64,000 nt of DNA, taken from the NCBI GenBank assembly GCA_963975425.1, contig CAXBGS010000004.1, forward strand, positions 186,001 to 250,000, written 5' to 3'. Source of the DNA: CAXBGS01 sp963975425 (GTDB lineage: Bacteria > Planctomycetota > Planctomycetia > Pirellulales > Pirellulaceae). Position numbers and translations under genes: made by a program. Below the pieces are notes generated by a model, which was not told where the DNA came from, made no database searches, and saw only the letters and a program-made list of their open reading frames with translations. The first letter of the stretch is position 1. Every line of letters starts with the position of its first letter. Positions 46,301 through 53,416 of the stretch are shown here, one piece after another.

Positions 46301-48233
46301 CTCGAAGCCAGAAGACATATCGATCAATCCTGAGGGAATCGATTTGTCTAAAGCACAAGAGCTTGTCCGTTGGAACTTTGACAATCCCGAGGATTTGGCC
46401 CGCTGGTCGACACGTCACGATGTCGAAGTCGAACGTCGCGGCGAACATACGTTTCTGGTGGCGGCCGGCCCTGATTCGCAAATCGCGACGAAGTTAGAAA
46501 TACCGGTTCGCGGAAAACTGGTGATCGAACTTCGCGCAAAGCCCGAACAGGGGGCGACGAGTCAATTCTTTTGGGCGTCGCCATCGGCGGGATTCAACGG
46601 CAAACAGGTTCTCAATCGTCGCCGATTGATGGCGACCGATTCGGTGAATTCCTATTTGTTTTCGCTGCAAGAGGATGCACCGATCGGAAAGCTTCGATTC
46701 GACCCTTTCGCGGTTTATGACAAGTATGCTCAAAAGAGCGAAATGCTGATCGAGTCGATTGCGATCTATCAGTGGAAGCAATCGGCCGAGTCGGAAAAGC
46801 CTGCCGTGAAAGACGAGGCCCGCGCCGGACGCCCCAACGTGCTATTCATTCTAAGCGAGGACCAGGGCGCTCACCTGAGCCTGCTGGGGACGCCGGGATT
46901 GAAAACGCCCAACATCGACTCGATTGCTCACGGTGGCGTGTATTTTGACAACGCGTTCGTGGCATACCCGGTCTGCTCGGCATCGAAAGCCGCGTTGTAT
47001 ACAGGGTTATTCGGACACACCAACGGTATCCTGAACAACACTCACAACTACCACAAACCGGCAAGCGAAGTGACCAGCGCCGAGCGGAACCGTCCGCTGG
47101 CGATGACCAACTTTGTGCGTGATTCCTACACGACGTTGGTCGAACTGTTGGCCCAAAACGATTACTACCAAGGTGTCACGCATAAACTGCATGTGTTGCC
47201 GAATGAGAAGTTTCCCTATGACGAGTTTCTTTCGAAACCGCGGACTTCTGTAAGTGCGTTTCTGAATCGCGCCAAGAAAACGGATCGCCCATGGTTCTTG
47301 ATGGTCAACCTATCGGATTCGCATCGACCGTATCCCAACAGCGACAAGCAAGCGATTCGCGTGGACCCTGCGACGGTTCAACTGCCGGCTTATCTTCCCG
47401 ATACGCCCGACGTGCGAAAAGACTGGGCGGAATACCTTGCCGCGATCGAACAAGTTGACGGACAGGTCGGACAGACGCTTCAGACGCTGGATGCATCCGG
47501 CGAATCGGACAACACGATTGTCATTTTCATGAGCGATCACGGCCCGACGTTCCAGCACGGCAAGATGACACTATACGACCTGGGCTTACGTGTACCGTTG
47601 ATCATCAGCGGCCCGGGTGTCCGGCGTGGGCTGCGGTCATCGGCGCTCGTTAGCGAGGTCGATCTGTTTCCCACGATCGTGGATTTGATCGAACGTAACA
47701 GCGACCACCCTTTGTTGGTGATGAATAATGGGTCTGGCGGTTTGACCAGCCGATTACCCTACGATTTGCAAGGCAAGTCACTTGGCGGCATCTTAACGGG
47801 CGAATCACACGCCAACGGTCACGCATACGTGTTCGCAGAAATATCGAACCGGGGGCCGTTGCCCAATGATGGAATCCAAGAACGCAGTGTGTTTGACGGA
47901 AAGTGGAAACTGATCTATCGCGAGCATGTTGATAGGGCATGGCGGCAGGTCAACGAAGACACTCGCGCGTTCGCCAAATGGGGCAATCGAACCTACCGCG
48001 AGACAATTCGAGTCAAAGACCGATTCCCAGAGGCGTATCGCGTGCTTGCAGAAATGGATCCACAGAATTTGGGTGGACATGTACCGACCGTCGAGCTTTA
48101 CGATTTAGAAAACGACCCCGACGAGATGAAAAATCTGGCTGAGCAATCGGAACATCGATTCGAACGTGATAGGCTGGTGGATGCACTGCGTCGCTGGGCG
48201 AAAAAAACTGGTGACGTGTCCGTCAGCCCGTAA
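43377..48233 (+). CDS. Alpha-L-rhamnosidase (GH78) fused to a sulfatase
   Basis: 1618 residues with a signal peptide (about 1-25). Residues about 28-970 are a full GH78 enzyme: N-terminal beta domains (PVQLRCEYLDNPVGID), then the alpha/alpha barrel with TDCPQRDERMGWTGDAQ near 539 and NGATTIWERWDSYT near 802, which carry family catalytic acids. A beta-sandwich (about 1010-1130) links to a sulfatase (about 1150-1610): RPNVLFILSEDQGAHL, and the maturation site C1200-S-A-S-K instead of CxPSR. VIFMSDHGPTFQHGK supplies metal ligands. The protein would remove sulfate and rhamnose from a sulfated rhamnoglycan such as ulvan. I recall a GH78-sulfatase fusion from an ulvan-degrading marine bacterium. 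Whether the CSASK site is matured is uncertain. Confidence 0.93.
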   Translation: MTTKHRPIRFCVFLILIFVPPIAIASGIAPVQLRCEYLDNPVGIDETTPRLSWRLESDQRAQSQSAYQIRVASTIEALDAGEDDLWDSGKIESNESLHIVYQGRPLESRQHCHWCVRTWDQDGRRSEWSEPASWSMGLLEESDWSAEYISYLDQTPLATDTKTLFLPAARQYRKDFAADKEIKRATLYATALGIYELYLNGSRVGDAYFSPGWTDYQQRAYYNTFDVTSMVSSGDNAIGAWVADGWYSGYVGFGLLTGMGTEKMGRYTYGKTPSVMAQLEIEYTDGTQKTIKTDRSWKVTDEGPIQEADLLMGEAYDARREQTGWSETGFDDSHWRAAVLAYENTPVTADFYEGRDPRDSKKRPKVIGEPRDLGFMRPRLESFPGVPVRVTEEIAAVSVTEREPGTFVFDLGQNFAGVIRLKLHGEAGHRVQLRYGEMLHPDGRLMTENLRKARAQDFYTCKGDPDGEVYQPRFTFHGFQYVEVVNFPGDATSNAVTGLVMHSDTPMTSTFQCSDPMVNQLFKNVLWTQRANFLDLPTDCPQRDERMGWTGDAQAYVGTATYNADIGAFYTKWLRELMESQRPDGAFPGYAPFPFQHGWSFGSAWADAGVICPWTIWQAYGDTRVIETCWEPMTKFMRWRQKASVDDLGISHGNAWGDWLAQGASTPLEYVDTVYLAISAKMMSEMAEAIGREGEAQSYREQFNRTKSAFAETYLNEDGSVNVNTQTAQALALFADLIPADKRESTGSHLASMIAKNGNHMSTGFLGTRPLLPVLSDAGQHDLATFLLQTHEFPSWGYEIDNGATTIWERWDSYTKEDAFGRHNAAMNSFSHYAFGAVCEWMFRTLAGIESDGPGYKKVTIRPRPPAPGSNAEHDPIHWVRASYDSIRGTIRSDWKLDGEQFFLDVTIPANTTATVYLPTDDSESITESGEPLANSQGVELGSRVDGFTQLQIGSGQYRFACRSGVDSAEVALRSSKPEDISINPEGIDLSKAQELVRWNFDNPEDLARWSTRHDVEVERRGEHTFLVAAGPDSQIATKLEIPVRGKLVIELRAKPEQGATSQFFWASPSAGFNGKQVLNRRRLMATDSVNSYLFSLQEDAPIGKLRFDPFAVYDKYAQKSEMLIESIAIYQWKQSAESEKPAVKDEARAGRPNVLFILSEDQGAHLSLLGTPGLKTPNIDSIAHGGVYFDNAFVAYPVCSASKAALYTGLFGHTNGILNNTHNYHKPASEVTSAERNRPLAMTNFVRDSYTTLVELLAQNDYYQGVTHKLHVLPNEKFPYDEFLSKPRTSVSAFLNRAKKTDRPWFLMVNLSDSHRPYPNSDKQAIRVDPATVQLPAYLPDTPDVRKDWAEYLAAIEQVDGQVGQTLQTLDASGESDNTIVIFMSDHGPTFQHGKMTLYDLGLRVPLIISGPGVRRGLRSSALVSEVDLFPTIVDLIERNSDHPLLVMNNGSGGLTSRLPYDLQGKSLGGILTGESHANGHAYVFAEISNRGPLPNDGIQERSVFDGKWKLIYREHVDRAWRQVNEDTRAFAKWGNRTYRETIRVKDRFPEAYRVLAEMDPQNLGGHVPTVELYDLENDPDEMKNLAEQSEHRFERDRLVDALRRWAKKTGDVSVSP

Positions 48234-48311
48234 TACGCAATCACCGCAAACTAGTCGGATGCACAGGCGTCCGACACACCCCTTCCATTCTCGCATTTTG
48301 GAAATCGAATC

Positions 48312-49805
48312 ATGAGCGTCACAACCTCTGCTGAACTCTTGCCGGACGTTGAGAAATTCCTCGCACGAAACACGTTAGCCAGTTTTGTGGGCGGAAAGCA
48401 TGTCGAGTCGAAATCGGGCGAGACCGTCGCGACTTTTGACCCGGGCTCGGGCGCAAAGCTTGCCGAAGTACACGACTTGGATGCCGCAGCAATCGACCGC
48501 GCCGTCGATGTCGCCAGCGAAGCGTTTCGTACGCAGCCCTGGGCCAAACTGCCAGCCAACGAGCGTAGCGCGCTGCTGCATCGTTTGGCGGACGAAGTGG
48601 AACGTCGCAAAGCCGTCATCGCCCAGATCGAGTCGCTGGATGCGGGAAAAATCGAAGCCCAGGCCCAAGGCGACGTGCAGAATTTCGCGGATACGATGCG
48701 ATATTTTGCGGACATGGCCCAACACATGGATCGACGCACGACCTTGGCCGTCAAGGGCCATGAAGCCTGGACGTATCGCCAGCCATGGGGCGCCTGTGCA
48801 TTCATCTTTCCGTGGAATTTCCCGTTCTTGCTGATCGGCTGGGGAATTGCACCCGCACTGGCTGCGGGAAACACGGTGGTGATCAAACCGGCCGAGGACA
48901 CTCCGTTGTCTGCCATCTATCTGGCCGAACTGGCCAAGGAAGTTGGCTTTCCTGACGGAGTCATCAACGTCGTCACGGGACGCGGCGCGACGGCCGGTGC
49001 GGCGCTATCGGCGAATAGTCAAATCAAACGAATGTCGTTCACCGGATCACCAGAAGTCGGCCGTCTGGTCGGCGAAGCATGCGGGCGAAATCTCGTCCCG
49101 GTCAAGCTTGAACTCGGCGGTAAGGGTGCTGCGGTTATCTTCGACGATGTGGACGTCAAAGATACGGCTTCCAAATTGGTCGGCGCGATCACCTTTCATA
49201 CCGGACAGGTTTGCTGTGACGCGACTCGGTGGCTCGTGCAACAAGAGATTTATGACGAGTTCGTCAATCAATGCGTCGACCGATTGCAGAAGGTTCGCGT
49301 CGGCTACCAGCTTGACGGAACTTCGCAAATGGGCCCAGTCGTCAATTCCAAGCAACGCGAACGTGTCTTGGGATACCTCGAGAAAGGTAAAGCTGGCGGC
49401 GCCGAATGTTTGCTCGAAGGGGGACCGGCCACGGTCGACGGACTGGACGGTTATTACGTCAAACCTGCGTTACTTGCCGGTTCGCTGGATAACGTTGCCG
49501 CGCAAGAAGAAATCTTTGGCCCGGTTGCCTATCTGTCGCCGTTCCGAACCGAGGACGAGGCAATCGAAATGGCCAACCGTACCGACTACGGCCTCGCCAA
49601 CAGCGTCTGGACTGGCGACTTGGGACGCGCCGCACGAGTCGCTGAGTCGATGACCGCAGGCAACAGTTGGATCAACGCTCACAATGTTTTCGCGCACGGC
49701 GTGCCCTATGGCGGAGTCAACAAGAGCGGAATGGGCGGCGGAGTTCTGTCGGTTGAAACCTTGATGGATTACTTCCGCAGCACCTCGATCGTGCGACCTC
49801 TCTAG
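48312..49805 (+). CDS. NAD(P)-dependent aldehyde dehydrogenase, probable lactaldehyde dehydrogenase
   Basis: 497 residues, the usual size. FIFPWNFPFLLIGWGIAPALAAGN and FTGSPEVGR bind the cofactor; the general base glutamate lies in LELGGKGA, and the nucleophile is C301 in GQVCCDATR. It oxidises an aldehyde to the acid. Between a rhamnosidase and a class II aldolase gene the natural substrate is L-lactaldehyde, the aldolase product, giving lactate. The closest look is to betaine-aldehyde-type enzymes, so substrate is inferred from context. A GGAAA sits about eight bases before the ATG. Confidence 0.92.
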   Translation: MSVTTSAELLPDVEKFLARNTLASFVGGKHVESKSGETVATFDPGSGAKLAEVHDLDAAAIDRAVDVASEAFRTQPWAKLPANERSALLHRLADEVERRKAVIAQIESLDAGKIEAQAQGDVQNFADTMRYFADMAQHMDRRTTLAVKGHEAWTYRQPWGACAFIFPWNFPFLLIGWGIAPALAAGNTVVIKPAEDTPLSAIYLAELAKEVGFPDGVINVVTGRGATAGAALSANSQIKRMSFTGSPEVGRLVGEACGRNLVPVKLELGGKGAAVIFDDVDVKDTASKLVGAITFHTGQVCCDATRWLVQQEIYDEFVNQCVDRLQKVRVGYQLDGTSQMGPVVNSKQRERVLGYLEKGKAGGAECLLEGGPATVDGLDGYYVKPALLAGSLDNVAAQEEIFGPVAYLSPFRTEDEAIEMANRTDYGLANSVWTGDLGRAARVAESMTAGNSWINAHNVFAHGVPYGGVNKSGMGGGVLSVETLMDYFRSTSIVRPL

Positions 49806-49940
49806 CAGAGTCACCGGGAACGGATTCCCCGCGATTGACCGAAAAGATGAACAGGCGACACAGGCAGCCGGACCCGTTCCGGTTGCCCGTGAACAAGCAG
49901 ACGAGCAAACATCCAGAAGCGCAAACATGCGAAAGAGTCT

Positions 49941-51233
49941 ATGAACGCACCCAGGCAACTGGTTCACCCTCGCGACGAGATTGTGAGCACCATGCAGCGG
50001 ATTTACCGCTATCGCATGACGACGACTTCTGGCGGCAATCTTTCTATCCGCGATGCCAACGGCGACATCTGGATCTCGCCCGCTCGCGTGGACAAAGGCG
50101 CGCTGACACGCAACGACATTGTGTGCGTTCGCGCCGACGGAACGATCGACGGACGGTATCCTCCGTCATCAGAATTCCCCTTCCACAAAGCGATCTACGA
50201 GGCTCGCCCCGATCTTGGCGGCATCGTTCACGCGCACCCGGTCGCACTGGTCGCGTTCAGCATTTGCAGACAAACGCCCAACACACGACTATTTCACCAA
50301 GCACATTTCGTGTGCGGCAACGTCGGTTTTGCCGACTACGCCTTGCCCGGCAGCGACGCGTTGGGCGCGAATATCGCCAAAACGTTCTCGGACGGTTGCG
50401 ACAGCGTCATCCTAGAAAACCATGGCGTGGTGGTTGGCGCCGAATCGTTGGCCAAAGCGTTCCAAAGGTTCGAGGCTTTCGAATTCGCGGGCAAAACGGT
50501 ACTCAAAGGCCGTCGACTTGGCGAGATTCGATATTTAGAAGATGAACAGTTAAGCCAGGCCCAACAACGACGAGTCGGATTTGACATTTTTGATCCCGAA
50601 GCGGCGTCGGATGACGAAAAAGAACTGCGACGACAGCTTTGCGAATTTGTGCATCGTGGGTGTCGCCAACGATTACTGATTAGTACCGAAGGAAGTTTTT
50701 CGGCCCGGGTCGACGACGAATCCTTTTTGATCACGCCGTCACAGATGGATCGTGAAACCTTGGAAATCGACGATTTGGTTCTGATTCGCGGCAGCCAAAG
50801 CGAAACGGGCAAGCAACTGAGTCGCGCGACATTGGCGCATCAATCGATCTATCGCAAACATCCGAAAATTCAAGCGATCGTATTCGCGCATCCGGTCAAT
50901 GCCACCGCGTTCAGCATCACGGACTCATCACTAGACGTACGGACGATTCCGGAAAGTTATGTATTCCTGCGCGATGTCGCTCGGGCCCCCTACGGCGTGC
51001 AGTACAAAACCGACGGCAAGATCGCCGATTTCGTTTCGGTCAAGAATCCGGCTGCGATTCTCGAAAATGACGGCGTTGTCGTGACCGGCACCAGCGTCCT
51101 GGACGTGTTCGATCGGTTGGAAGTCCTCGAGTCGACCGCCGAAGCAGTGATCAACGCGCATACGCTGGGCGACATTGCAACCATGCCCGAAAACGTCATC
51201 GGCGAACTTCGAGATGCATTCGGCATGAACTAG
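49941..51233 (+). CDS. Tandem class II aldolase (rhamnulose/fuculose-phosphate type) with inactive second half
   Basis: 430 residues made of two aldolase II domains. The first (about 8-205) has E78 in SSEFPFH, zinc histidines H97 and H99 in VHAHP and H161 in ENHG, all as in active enzymes. The second (about 225-425) has the same layout, but the glutamate position is lost (SRATLAH), HAHP is FAHP (one histidine missing) and ENHG is ENDG (D377). Active enzymes split rhamnulose 1-phosphate or fuculose 1-phosphate into DHAP and lactaldehyde. The dead copy may be structural or regulatory. It follows the aldehyde dehydrogenase gene, which suits this pathway. Confidence 0.88.
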   Translation: MNAPRQLVHPRDEIVSTMQRIYRYRMTTTSGGNLSIRDANGDIWISPARVDKGALTRNDIVCVRADGTIDGRYPPSSEFPFHKAIYEARPDLGGIVHAHPVALVAFSICRQTPNTRLFHQAHFVCGNVGFADYALPGSDALGANIAKTFSDGCDSVILENHGVVVGAESLAKAFQRFEAFEFAGKTVLKGRRLGEIRYLEDEQLSQAQQRRVGFDIFDPEAASDDEKELRRQLCEFVHRGCRQRLLISTEGSFSARVDDESFLITPSQMDRETLEIDDLVLIRGSQSETGKQLSRATLAHQSIYRKHPKIQAIVFAHPVNATAFSITDSSLDVRTIPESYVFLRDVARAPYGVQYKTDGKIADFVSVKNPAAILENDGVVVTGTSVLDVFDRLEVLESTAEAVINAHTLGDIATMPENVIGELRDAFGMN

Positions 51234-51410
51234 CCTCGAGGACATGCCCGGCACAAAATCAATCGTCACTGAGACGCGTTGGTTCTCTGGAAAGCACTGT
51301 GCGCAGACTCAAATTACTTTGCCATCGATTATGTCGGTCACCAAATATTGCGGCCATCCACACAACGCAAGACTTGCTTTTCCCCCACCTTTATGTTCGC
51401 TGACCATCCT

Positions 51411-53402
51411 ATGAATTTGTTAATCCAATCCATGATTTCGCGAAGAGCATCCGCCACCTACCTTGTGCTTACTCTGTTAGTATTCGGCACGTCCCCAGCG
51501 CTCGCCGAGACTGCCGCGCGCAAGCCGAATATCGTTTTCATCATGGCGGATGATTTAGGCTGGAGCGATACGACGCTGTATGGCACGACCGAGCTTTATC
51601 GCACCCCGAACATCCAACGTCTCGCTCGTCGCGGCATGACCTTCACGCGGGCATACTCCGCAAGTCCGCTTTGTTCGCCAACGCGTGCAAGCGTTTTAAC
51701 AGGGATGAGCCCCGCGCGAACGGGGATCACAACGCCGAATTGTCACTTACCCAAAGTTGTGCTGCAGGCCAGCGTCGGTGCGAAGGCGAATGCAACACAA
51801 GTTTCGGTGGCCCCCGATCCGGTAACTCGCTTGGACACAAAGCACGATACCATCGTCGACGTCCTGAACGATGCCGGATACGCGACCGGGCACTTTGGGA
51901 AATGGCATCTCGGGCCAGAGCCCTATTCGCCGATCGAGCACGGATTTGGTGTCGACATACCGCACTGGGCAGGCCCCGGACCGGCCGGCAGCTATGTCGC
52001 GCCGTGGAAGTTTCCCGACTTTGATCCGCAAACGCCGGATGAACATATCGAAGACCGAATGGCGATCGAGGCCGTTGCGTTCATGCAAAAACATCGCGAC
52101 GAGCCGTTCTTTTTGAACTACTGGATGTTCAGCGTTCACGCGCCCTTTGATGCCAAGCAGAAACTGATCGACGAATACAAGCCGAGGATCGATCCGAGCA
52201 ATCCACAACGCAGTCCCATCTACGCGGCGATGATCGAGAGCATGGATGATGCCGTGGGCACCTTGCTGGACACGGTGGATCAGTTGGGGGTCGCCGACAA
52301 CACGATCGTCATCTTTGCATCGGACAACGGTGGCAACATGTACAACGATGTGGAAGGAACCACGGCAACCAGCAACGCGCCGCTGCGTGGCGGCAAAGCA
52401 ACGATGTACGAAGGCGGCGTACGCGTGCCGATGATCGTTTGCTGGCCAGGTGCCGTTGGCGCGGGTACGCGAACCGATGTGCTGACCAATAGTTGTGACT
52501 TTTACCCGACCATTCTTGACATGCTCTCGATCGATCATCCCGCGCAGCAGCGGCTCGACGGATCTAGCTTGGTGCCGGCACTGCGGGGCCAGATCGATGA
52601 AGATGACGAACTGGTCGGCCGCGCGATTTTTACGTACTTTCCACACAACCCGCCTGTGCCGGAATGGATGCCGCCGTCGGTCTCGGTACACCGCGATGAC
52701 TGGAAACTGATTCGCATCTTTTTCGGAGGCCCGGATGGCAAACATCGCTACAAGCTTTTCGATCTGAAAAACGATATCGGCGAGACCAATAACCTCGCCA
52801 ACGCCAAACCGAAATTAGTAGCTGAGTTAGATCAGCTGATCGAAACATTCTTGATCGAAACTGACGCGGTCAGACCGGTTCCGAACCCGGCTTTCAATGC
52901 GGCCAGCTACCGCATCGAAAACGAGGGAAAACCTGCCGCGCGCCATATCGGCGGTACCAAAGGAGGCGCCAAGACGAATCCGGAACGCAAGCCGGTCGCA
53001 GGATGGACGCCGGGCGGTACGTGTTCAATAACGATCGGTGACAATGCCATTGTCGTTAACAGTACCGGCAGTGATCCCCATCTCAGTTATTCTCTTTGTG
53101 ATCGAGTCGCCGCAGGTGATTTCGTGTTGGAACTTGAAATGTCCTCTGATGCAGAGGGTGGCGGTCAACTGTATTGGCAGGAATCGGGCGTTGTCCCCCG
53201 CTTTGCACCGCAGCGCAGCAAGCGGTTCGATGTGCAAGCGAACGGTTCGATCAAACGTTACGAGATTCCGTTCACCACCGAACATGAACTCGCGTCCATC
53301 CGTTTGGACCCGTCTCGCGCATCCGGTACGATCCGCGTGACCAAGCTGAAGTTGCGCCGCGGATCGGGTAAAGTGGTCAAAACTTGGGAGTTCACTCACT
53401 AA
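51411..53402 (+). CDS. Exported type I sulfatase with C-terminal beta-sandwich
   Basis: 663 residues from ATG 51411 (upstream open frame to 51279 ignored, no family sequence). A signal peptide (about 1-32) precedes PNIVFIMADDLGWSD. The maturation motif is C88-S-P-T-R followed by ASVLTG. GKWHLGPEPYSP and FASDNGGNMYND complete the site. After the sulfatase domain (to about residue 515) a beta-rich module of about 115 residues follows (GDFVLELEMSS, LYWQESG, SIRLDPSRASG). It resembles the linker of the rhamnosidase-sulfatase. Probably desulfates the same glycan at another position. The haem-propeller gene follows after 14 bases. Confidence 0.93.
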   Translation: MNLLIQSMISRRASATYLVLTLLVFGTSPALAETAARKPNIVFIMADDLGWSDTTLYGTTELYRTPNIQRLARRGMTFTRAYSASPLCSPTRASVLTGMSPARTGITTPNCHLPKVVLQASVGAKANATQVSVAPDPVTRLDTKHDTIVDVLNDAGYATGHFGKWHLGPEPYSPIEHGFGVDIPHWAGPGPAGSYVAPWKFPDFDPQTPDEHIEDRMAIEAVAFMQKHRDEPFFLNYWMFSVHAPFDAKQKLIDEYKPRIDPSNPQRSPIYAAMIESMDDAVGTLLDTVDQLGVADNTIVIFASDNGGNMYNDVEGTTATSNAPLRGGKATMYEGGVRVPMIVCWPGAVGAGTRTDVLTNSCDFYPTILDMLSIDHPAQQRLDGSSLVPALRGQIDEDDELVGRAIFTYFPHNPPVPEWMPPSVSVHRDDWKLIRIFFGGPDGKHRYKLFDLKNDIGETNNLANAKPKLVAELDQLIETFLIETDAVRPVPNPAFNAASYRIENEGKPAARHIGGTKGGAKTNPERKPVAGWTPGGTCSITIGDNAIVVNSTGSDPHLSYSLCDRVAAGDFVLELEMSSDAEGGGQLYWQESGVVPRFAPQRSKRFDVQANGSIKRYEIPFTTEHELASIRLDPSRASGTIRVTKLKLRRGSGKVVKTWEFTH

Positions 53403-53416
53403 GAGGTTTCTCGTCG

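Noticed and set aside
51747..52745. 332-codon minus-strand frame opposite a sulfatase
   Set aside because: Antisense shadow of a well-supported sulfatase; no recognisable domain.
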